A stretch of 12,342 bases of DNA from Glomus cerebriforme (taxonomy: Eukaryota; Glomeromycota; Glomeromycetes; Glomerales; Glomeraceae): the NCBI GenBank assembly GCA_003550305.1, contig QKYT01000033.1, positions 144,538-156,879 of the forward strand. The letters are read 5' to 3'. Shown here one piece after another: positions 1 through 6,911 of the stretch. The notes beneath the pieces are model-generated. The model made no database searches. It saw nothing but the letters and a program-made list of their open reading frames with translations, and was not told the DNA's origin. Positions within the stretch are counted from its first letter, which is position 1. Every line of letters starts with the position of its first letter. Both the position numbers and the translations under genes were made by a program.

Positions 1-553
1 CTTTATAGGAGGATTGACAATGTCTGCTACCTTTTTTAGAGGAGGGTTGACAGTATCTACTACCTTCTTTATAGGAGGGTTGACAGTATCTGCTACCTTC
101 TTTAGAGGAGGGTTGATCGTATCAACTACTTTCTTTAGAGGAGGGTTGACCGTATCCACTACTTTCTTTAGAGGGGGATTGACCGTATCAACTACTTTCT
201 TTAGAGGAGGGTTGATCGTATCTGCTACTTTCTTTAGAGGGGGATTGACCGTATCAACTACTTTCTTTAGAGGAGGGTTGATCGTATCTGCTACCTTTTT
301 TAGAGGAGGGTTGATCGTATCCGCTACCTTATTTAGAGGATGTTTGACAGTATCCGCTACCTTATTTAGAGGAGGGTTGACAGTATCTGCTACCTTTTTT
401 AGAGGAGGGTTGACGGTATCCGTTATCTTTTTAAGAGGAGGCTTCACAGAATCGACTGTCTTTTTTAAAGGAGGTTCAACAGAATCGACTTTCTTTTTGA
501 TAGGATCAGCTATCTTTTTTAAAGGGGTTTCAACAGGATCAACTATCTTTTTT
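1..553. repeat. 33-bp tandem repeat array (minisatellite) inside a coding frame
   Basis: About 17 direct copies of a 33-bp unit, each encoding 11 residues on the minus strand. The copies near position 1 are nearly identical and those toward 450-550 are more diverged. One copy near 500-520 lacks 12 bp, which keeps the frame. The array continues past the left edge. Its in-frame period and the gradient of divergence suggest growth by unequal crossing-over or replication slippage at the C-terminal side. Confidence 0.9.
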
Positions 554-744
554 GGAGGGAAATCTTTACTTTTGGCAGGATTATCTACATTTTTTGGTAG
601 ATTTGCTTTTACTTTAGCTAAAGGTGTATCAACTTTAGCTTTTACAGAGACATCGAGTATTCCTCCTCGTTTAGTATAAAGTGTCCTTTCAATAATCTTA
701 GATGAATATAAACGACCGTCACGTTGAACACTCGAAGAAAGCAT
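1..744 (-). CDS. 11-residue-repeat, lysine-rich protein (C-terminal part outside window)
   Basis: I do not recognise this protein. On the minus strand a frame runs from ATG at 744-742 to the window edge with no stop (248 codons), and an in-frame TAG lies just upstream at 762-760. The first ~65 residues are non-repetitive, basic and Ser/Lys/Arg-rich, beginning MLSSSVQRDGRLYSSK. They have no hydrophobic signal peptide; a mitochondrial presequence is possible but unproven. The rest is about 17 tandem copies of an 11-mer of the form KKVADTVNPPL, with A/V, V/I and T/S variation and one shortened 7-residue copy near the repeat start. The opposite strand is also open across the array because the period is a multiple of three. 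I prefer the minus strand for its start, upstream stop and hydrophilic composition. The 11-residue period recalls lipid- or membrane-binding 11-mer proteins (perilipin, synuclein, LEA), but the Pro-Pro in every copy argues against one continuous helix. Function is unknown. An upstream exon ending at the TAG near 760 cannot be excluded. Confidence 0.6.
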   Translation of the reverse strand, partial: MLSSSVQRDGRLYSSKIIERTLYTKRGGILDVSVKAKVDTPLAKVKANLPKNVDNPAKSKDFPPKKIVDPVETPLKKIADPIKKKVDSVEPPLKKTVDSVKPPLKKITDTVNPPLKKVADTVNPPLNKVADTVKHPLNKVADTINPPLKKVADTINPPLKKVVDTVNPPLKKVADTINPPLKKVVDTVNPPLKKVVDTVNPPLKKVVDTINPPLKKVADTVNPPIKKVVDTVNPPLKKVADIVNPPIK

Positions 745-1699
745 ATTTCCAATTGTGTACTAATATAATACCAGATGCCAGTAATTTTTCCGAATCATCC
801 AAAAATCACGAAAGAAAGTTCTAAGGATAACAGGATAACCGGAAATCGTTACAATGAATAAGGAGTTTAAAGAATGAATAGAGTGAAAAAAAAATAGTAA
901 ACGTAAAATATAAATATATAAAAAAAAAAATCAAACCATAAGGGTCTCATGCATGTTTTGCATATATTTGCTCAGGCAAGCTGTATATGTATGATTCTAG
1001 TGGAATTTTAAACTTGAACAAAGTTAACAAAGTTTTATCCGTCATGTTATTATTATTATCTAATTACAACACTTACTAGAAAAAAATTAATCTTGTTTCA
1101 CCGCAGTAAAAATGATAGTTTCTTCATAACAAATTTTGCATATTTGTATATATTGCGACACATTGCAAGCATTAATAGTGTTTCAAAACTTTGAATATCA
1201 ATTAATGTATTGCATAAATTCGGGAACCAAAATATTGGAAAAATTTAAAATTCATAATCGTACAAATTATTTTGATGAAAAAACACTTGCTCATTCCTTA
1301 AATTAATAAATAAATGAAACTAAATGATTGATTCATTCATTCATATAAATAAAAAGCCAAGGTTGTTTTTTTGCTTACATGGAACTATTACTTTTCTTGT
1401 AAAGTGAAAGTATACAAATTACTTTTTTTGTAATCACATTTTAAATATTTGGTTTCAAAAATTCGTGACCTCTTTTAATGGTGTACAATAATAATTATAA
1501 TAAATTTTTTATTTTCTCGACGAGCATCAAAAATTACTCTAAACTTAAATTAAATAACTAGAACTAAAAAGGTTATATTATTGTTCGAAAATAATTAAAC
1601 CCGCGTTATTGAAATAAATTAATATATATAAAGGTGAATGAATATCAAATTTCGAAATCAATTGTGAAGTATGAGATATGTGTGTATAATTAAAATCTT
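745..1699. other. Intergenic region, no gene supported
   Basis: About 950 bp of AT-rich sequence with no convincing open frame on either strand. It must hold the promoter of the repeat protein (just right of 744) and the 3' flank of the small minus-strand frame ending at 1700. Visible items are A-tracts around 886-930 and a short ATTC tetranucleotide run around 1330-1342. Sequence at 783-811 shares short words with two other places in the window (see findings). Confidence 0.6.
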
Positions 1700-1909
1700 T
1701 TAAAAATAACCTCGAATTTTTAATATATAAAATATAACTGTAAAAAATATGCCAATCAATAGGTAATTAAGGTAATTATTATATAAATTGGTTTTCCATA
1801 TAGAATCTACATTATGCTTCTTTATATCCTTTTTTGAAAAATATTCTTTTCGTTTTTTATTATTTTTTGGAGTTTTCATTTCTGCTTCAATTATATCACC
1901 AACGTCCAT
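1700..1909 (-). CDS. Possible small membrane (tail-anchored) protein, 69 aa
   Basis: I do not recognise this product. The frame runs from ATG at 1909-1907 to TAA at 1702-1700. The start has A at -3 and G at +4, a favourable context. The longer version starting near 2041 adds only homopolymer-encoded Lys/Phe/Ile residues and looks like 5' untranslated sequence. Residues 1-10 are acidic (MDVGDIIEAE) and residues ~11-33 are Lys-rich. About 17 hydrophobic residues near the end (LLIGIFFTVIFYILKI) could form one membrane segment, followed by RGYF. A charged N-terminus with a single C-terminal membrane segment is the layout of tail-anchored ER proteins such as RAMP4/Ysy6, but I cannot show homology. 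In this AT-rich DNA a chance frame of this size remains possible. Confidence 0.4.
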   Translation of the reverse strand: MDVGDIIEAEMKTPKNNKKRKEYFSKKDIKKHNVDSIWKTNLYNNYLNYLLIGIFFTVIFYILKIRGYF

Positions 1910-2246
1910 ATTTATTATCGAAGGAATTTGATTATACAGAAAGTTGTTTATAAAGACAAATATGTTCCGTATAATTGGTTTTATTATTATTTGAAATTTT
2001 CGGTTTTTTTTAAAAATTTTTTTTTTTTTTAAAAAAAGCAATTTCTTTTATATAACTAACTACTATAAATGTAATAATGACATAATTGAAATTATGACAC
2101 AACAATGATGTAATTATGGTATGATTTCGATTTATCGTCATTAAATATGGCGAAGTAGGGTTTATCTATACTAAAAATTGTTCATATTAATTATTATTAA
2201 GTAACATAGGATCGTTGATCGGTGACCCCTCTATTATTGAGTTATC
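1910..2246. other. Short intergenic region between two minus-strand genes
   Basis: Holds the 3' flank of the antiporter gene and the upstream region of the 69-aa frame. Long T/A runs at 2006-2038 lie about 100 bp upstream of the small frame's ATG, similar to the homopolymers just before the siderophore synthetase start. A small inverted repeat (CATAAT, 4-nt loop, ATTATG) lies near 2080-2096. No gene seen. Confidence 0.5.
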
Positions 2247-5200
2247 CTATTTTTGTTGAGATCTATTTTGTTCCTGTGACAGTGCATTTGGTGATGAATT
2301 ATGCGATGAATTTGAACTATTCAATGAATTATGTGATGATGGTATAACGTGTATATCTTCACCGTCATAATTTTCGATAATATAAGAATCTCCTTCATCC
2401 CATATTGTATACTTTGAACTTAATGAGCCTGAACGATCATTAGGATCAATATTTGGTCTTTTAGTAACTTTATCCATTAAATTTTGTGGTATATCGATTT
2501 CAAGACGACTACGTTCTCTTTCCTCCTCCTCCTCTTGTTGTTGTTCTCGTTTTTCATTATCATTTTCCATATGTTCCAGTGGTGAAGTTGTAGTTGATTT
2601 AGATTCACCTACTTGTACTTCAGGCTCTGATTCGATTGTAACTGTTGTTGAAGAAACAATTTCTTCATCAGGCGGTGTTGCATTTACATTTTCTGTTTTA
2701 GGACGGAAAATAAGATCTGTTCCAAATCCGATTACTGGTAATCGAGATACTTGATTACTTAATGTTCCCCCTGTCAATGATCGAGTGTTAAGGGTATTTA
2801 TTCTAAAAAAAAACATATTTTTTAGTATCAATAAATAATTAATATGGATCAAGTACCTAATAAATAGATTTACCTCTTTGAGATCTTGACCAAAGCTAAA
2901 AAAAAAAAAAATTGTTTAATAAATATAATAAGAAAACGAATTTAAATTTTTTACGCAAAGATTTTACTTTTACTTACGAATTGTAATTCCATGGACTAAT
3001 ATAGAGCTTATAACCAAAAAATAAACAACTAAATAAAAATAAATAAAAAATAATGTATTCTAGCAATCATAAATAATAATAATTTTATTTGCGAATTAAA
3101 TATTACCTGGCTCAACGGACAAATATAAAGGACTCGTATTCCCTACACCAAAATGTCGTTTAATCACACTTATATAGTAAATGGCGCCAATTCCTATAGA
3201 TAATAGAGTTTTGGTTTAATATTAATTTAAGAAAATAATAATATCATGTGAATTCAATCACTCACCGATTGGTCCAAACCATCCTGTAAAAGCCGCTGTT
3301 TTTTTTGATTCGAAAAATTAGCTTAAATTCAATATAAAATATATATACAATAATAGTCGCGATTATCGCGATACAATTTACCGGATTACTTAAAAAGGAA
3401 TAACTACCTTCACGATAAGTTTTTATCGCAGGAATAAATCTCATTAATGCCATGACCATTGGAAGACGTCGCATGATCAAAATTAATATGGCACAAATAA
3501 TTAATCTCCAGACTGTAATCTCGGTAGTAGCATCTTGGAATTTTGACCAAGGAATAACAGAACCAACATATACCTTATAAATTTAAGTATTTAACAATGT
3601 TAATGAATAAATGAAATATATTGATTTAACAACAGAAATTTAAAAATGCATACAAAAATTGCTAGATTGAGAAGCATATCTATAACTTCCTGTAAGTGAG
3701 CCTCCTCAGTCTCTTTACGGAACCAATCACTTTTCATAAAATCATTAAAATAATTAGTAATAGGTCACTAGGAAAGTATATGACAATATATTATTATACT
3801 TACTCCCATGTGAATGATGTACCGGCCATAAAGCAAGCAAACAAATCATTGCTACCAATAATGGATACAATTCCCATCAAGAATAACTTAATAAAAAAAT
3901 ATATTAGTAAATTGCAAATATAAAAGTTATTTATCATAAATAATAAAAAATGCTGATAATAAATTAACATATCAACTCACTGCTAATGCGATTGCAAATA
4001 CAAGAAATGATTCTTTATCAATCAATCGACTATAATAAATTAATCAATACGTTAAAATCCATAATGTTTGTTAAATAATAAATTTTAGAAAATCTATAAT
4101 ACAAACTTTCTTTCGGCAAGATATAAAAGTTTTCTTGCGGCATAACCTACAACAATTCCTATTACACAACTTAATGCAACTTGATATAACCAAGCCAACA
4201 AGATCCATTGTCCAATGGCTTTACCAACCGAAGCTTCTTCCATAAGATATATCGAAAGGAATAAAAATGGATACGCAAGACCATCATTTGAGGCACTATA
4301 TAATTTAATATAATTCATAAATTTGTTAATTCAAAATCGCAGAAATTGATAGCTATTTTTTTTTTTTAAGCTAGGAATATTGAAAACATTACCTCTCTGC
4401 AGACAATAAATTGCGTACATGAGGTGGCACGTGTTTCTCCGCGAAGCGACCTTTGACAACGGAATTAGCCAAAATTGGGTCGGTTGGTGTTACGCAAGCT
4501 GCTATCGCCAAAGCTTCAAGCTATCAACAATGCATGTTAACATTGATAGATTTATTTTAAAGCATTTAAATAACTCATTTTAAATTGATTTACGATAATC
4601 ACCAAAGATATTTTTGGAATGAACCCCCAAATTATTAATCCACTGACAACCCACATGTATGTCATCACTGGCAAAAGTAAAATAAGTAATGATTTCCATT
4701 CTTTGGCAAGATATGCTCTTTATCAAATTAAAAGTTAGAACAATGAAAAAAAAAACTTTCTCCTTAAAATGTTACATAGAACTTACTTTGGCAATGCAAC
4801 CCCAGAACACGTAACCTATTATAATAGGGTGATCCAAAGTTAGATAAAATAATAAAATAATATGGTAAAAAAAATTGATAAAATATTTCTTACTTGAATA
4901 GCAATAACAATACGCGCAAATTCAAAAGTAATATTATCTACTGAACCCCATTTAAAAGGTTCAAGTACCCTTAAAGCTATTGGACCAAGTATTATTCCCA
5001 CTATCACGGAGACAACTATAAATTGTACAAATTATTATTAGTAAATCGGAAAGATCTACTCAAGATTTATACATGTGTAACGATCATGATTTTTATATAA
5101 GGCCGCCATTTGTTTAACGTCACCTCTCTCTGCTTTTGACTATTTTTGACTATTTTTTAACGAATAAACAAACATATCCGAAAATTCCGTTTCCTGAATT

Positions 5201-5406
5201 TTTCCGAGCATTTCGTTTAATTTAAACTAAAATTCTTCGGCCAATCAATTTTTTTTTTAATCAAATATTGTAAACATATACTTACGAGCTTCCGAAACAT
5301 ATAAACGTTCTTTAACAAAAAATGATACAAGACCAAATAAAATGATAAAGCCTCCAAGAATAGAAATCACAACTGATGTATCATCAATATGAAAAGTTGG
5401 ACCCAT
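2247..5406 (-). CDS. Na+/H+ antiporter, fungal Nha1/Sod2 type (CPA1), 15 exons, ~610 aa
   Basis: A membrane exchanger of the fungal plasma-membrane Na+(K+)/H+ antiporter family, expected to export alkali cations in exchange for protons. I assembled it from conserved blocks joined by GT-AG introns in compatible phases. Exons (minus strand): 5406-5286, 5015-4894, 4815-4787, 4717-4594, 4520-4393, 4295-4107, 4029-3981, 3886-3804, 3729-3654, 3573-3408, 3295-3266, 3193-3107, 3028-2978, 2895-2874, 2802-2247. They total 1833 nt, exactly 611 codons with the stop. Landmarks: [10 protein letters not shown] (31-40), GVALPKAY (~86-93), TPTDP (143-147), AESASNDG (173-180, the ND ion-binding motif), [13 protein letters not shown] (~242-254), GWFGPIG (~367-373), [11 protein letters not shown] (~408-418). 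A hydrophilic tail of ~190 residues follows, with an acidic Gln/Glu stretch and the motif [16 protein letters not shown] (~560-575). The start context is strong (A at -3, G at +4). Exon 4 has two possible donors 9 nt apart; the shorter form (607 aa) fits family spacing better. Confidence 0.93.
5016..5285 (-). other. Intron 1 of the antiporter, unusually long (270 nt)
   Basis: Donor GTAAGT and acceptor TATAG are clear, and the flanking exons join in frame at ...VSEA/L. The other 13 introns of the gene are 69-112 nt. The extra sequence at about 5101-5246 is less AT-rich and bounded by CGGCC/GGCCG words in opposite orientation. It contains a palindrome (GTTTAA-T-TTAAAC, about 5215-5227) and a direct 10-bp repeat of TTTTTGACTA (about 5134-5153). 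This suggests an inserted short element, but I cannot name it. Confidence 0.6.
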
Positions 5407-5782
5407 TTTTTTGTTTAGAATAAAAGTATAATAAAGTTTTTATTATTATAACTAAGTTCGAATCGCGTTCCAGAAAAGTTTAAAATTGCAATAAAGTATA
5501 CGAGAGTCTAGTGAAAGTTTCAAGTTTCTGTCTCTTGGATACATATAAAATAAATCCTATAATAAATATTTTTGTAAAAAGAATTTTTTTTTAAGTTTAT
5601 AAATTAAAATAGGAAAAAAAAAAAAGCGGGTTATATATATAAAAAAAATCATACAACTATTAACTGTTTAAGGTTTCGTAGAAATTCACGTAATATCGTT
5701 AATCTTAGATAGAAAAATCACATTAGAAATTGCCAATATAAGAAAAAGGATTCTCCGCCTATTACGCCTTATAAATCATTGT

Positions 5783-5820
5783 AATGTCATTGTTCGATTA
5801 ACTACTAATCGTTTGACATT
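5783..5820. repeat. Imperfect inverted repeat (stem-loop)
   Basis: Arms AATGTCA/TGACATT (7 bp) and inner CGATTA/TAATCG (6 bp) with a 5-nt loop ACTAC; the left arm has a few extra unpaired bases between the two stems. It lies about 380-410 bp upstream of the antiporter ATG. Confidence 0.6.
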
Positions 5821-5950
5821 CCTTATCTTATTATATACAGTATAAATTTTCGGACCTGATTTCACGTGTTTCTTTGTGCGAAATTGAATTTTATATTCAA
5901 AAGATATTTTTGGAAAAAAAAACTCCGTGCTGCGTAAGTTTTTTATTTAT

Positions 5951-5977
5951 CGAATGATCAACAATACTTATCATTCG
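5951..5977. repeat. Inverted repeat, perfect 8-bp arms
   Basis: CGAATGAT (5951-5958) pairs with ATCATTCG (5970-5977) around an 11-nt spacer. It could be a dyad protein-binding site or a chance palindrome. Confidence 0.55.
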
Positions 5978-6493
5978 GATCTTTGAGGATATTTCGCTTC
6001 ATATTTTAGCGCCCATGCAAAATTAGCCCTTCTATTTAGCTTATTTTTCTTATTTTGGAAAGCATCTGAGATTATTTTTTTCAAAGAAGAAAAAAAAAAT
6101 CATAGTAAATATTTTTAAACATTAGGTTAAATTCCGATTGGATGATATTGCGGAGATTTTTTTTTTTATTATCTCCAAAAAAAAAAACGATTCTATAGTT
6201 CATTAATAAAGAAATTGACAGACATCAATCTAAACGTCTTTAGAAATTAGACAACTGTACAATTTTACAAATTCCCAAATTTCGTTAATTTTTGCATTTC
6301 GATCGCAAGTAAATAACAAGATTACCACATGAATCAGAAATATGTAACATTATCATGCTTTTCTTTGATTGAGGTTTATTTTTCTTCGTTCTTGTCTAAA
6401 TAATATAATTATTATTATATTTAATTATACTTGTCAAAGTTATATTAGATGATCTAAAAATAATTTTAAAATTAGTACATGACAAACGTTCGG

Positions 6494-6546
6494 TTTAATT
6501 AATAACGGGTTAATCCGTTAAAAAAGCGGATTTATTATTAATTAAA
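6494..6546. repeat. Long imperfect palindrome containing CGG-N6-CCG
   Basis: Outer arms TTTAATTAATAA (6494-6505) and TTATTAATTAAA (6535-6546) are perfect 12-bp complements, and inner arms AATCCG (6512-6517) and CGGATT (6527-6532) are perfect 6-bp complements. Within the left arm, CGG (6506-6508) and CCG (6515-6517) flank a 6-bp spacer, the arrangement bound by some fungal Zn2Cys6 dimers (Ppr1 type). The word around CGGGTTAAT recurs at about 6754-6763. Confidence 0.55.
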
Positions 6547-6686
6547 TCATAACCCATTGTTTAAAGTGAACCAAAGAGACATGTCCAATAATCTGTTGTG
6601 GTCAAACTATATACTGTACATCCGAAGCTTTTGGTGTTCTTTTTTGGTGTAACTTGCATGAATGATATCGTTGCCTTTTTTTTGAA

Positions 6687-6711
6687 ATCAGATAATCAAA
6701 TAATCAGATAA
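6687..6711 (+). promoter_or_regulatory. Paired ATCAGATAA elements, candidate iron-responsive GATA-repressor site
   Basis: Two perfect copies of ATCAGATAA at 6687-6695 and 6703-6711, in the same orientation, starting 16 bp apart and about 200-225 bp upstream of the siderophore synthetase ATG. ATCWGATAA is the known binding site of fungal iron-regulatory GATA factors (Urbs1, SreA, SRE, Fep1), which repress siderophore biosynthesis and iron uptake when iron is plentiful. Site and downstream gene function agree. I saw no other full match in the window by eye. Binding is inferred. Confidence 0.65.
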
Positions 6712-6911
6712 ATATGCTCAAAGAAACGAAAAAACACGATCCGTAATTTAATAAACGGGTTAATGATTTCCAATTATGTATCCGATCTACAACTTTGATT
6801 GTTAATCACATAAGTAGAATTTTTAGATTTCCCTTGTTCTCGATTTTTTTATTTTTTTTTTTNTTCTTCCTAAGGAAAAAAAAAAAAAAAATTTTTTTTC
6901 ACCTTATTATA

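Larger units (their letters stand above)
5407..6911. other. Divergent intergenic/promoter region between antiporter and siderophore synthetase
   Basis: About 1.5 kb with no supported gene. Both flanking genes start from it, so it should hold two promoters. Contents from left to right: an E-box CACGTG (5863-5868), several inverted repeats (5783-5820, 5951-5977, 6152-6176, 6494-6546), a direct repeat of a TAATAA(A)CGGGTTAAT word (about 6500-6513 and 6748-6765), two ATCAGATAA elements (6687-6711), and long T and A homopolymers just before the synthetase start (6844-6899), with one undetermined base at 6863. Confidence 0.7.

Noticed and set aside
1..553. CRISPR-like array
   Set aside because: The repeats are contiguous 33-bp coding units without unique spacers, in a eukaryotic context.
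14..679. Plus-strand 221-codon frame across the 33-bp repeats (FFRGGLTVSTT type)
   Set aside because: It mirrors the minus-strand repeat frame; a period divisible by three keeps both strands open. The minus strand has a proper start with an upstream stop and a hydrophilic composition.
3696..3923. 75-codon plus-strand frame
   Set aside because: It lies antisense to antiporter exons 8 and 9 and their introns, with no features of its own.
6795..6911. 39-residue N-terminal extension of the siderophore synthetase
   Set aside because: It is encoded by T and A homopolymers and includes an undetermined base at 6863; the protein makes sense from ATG 6912.
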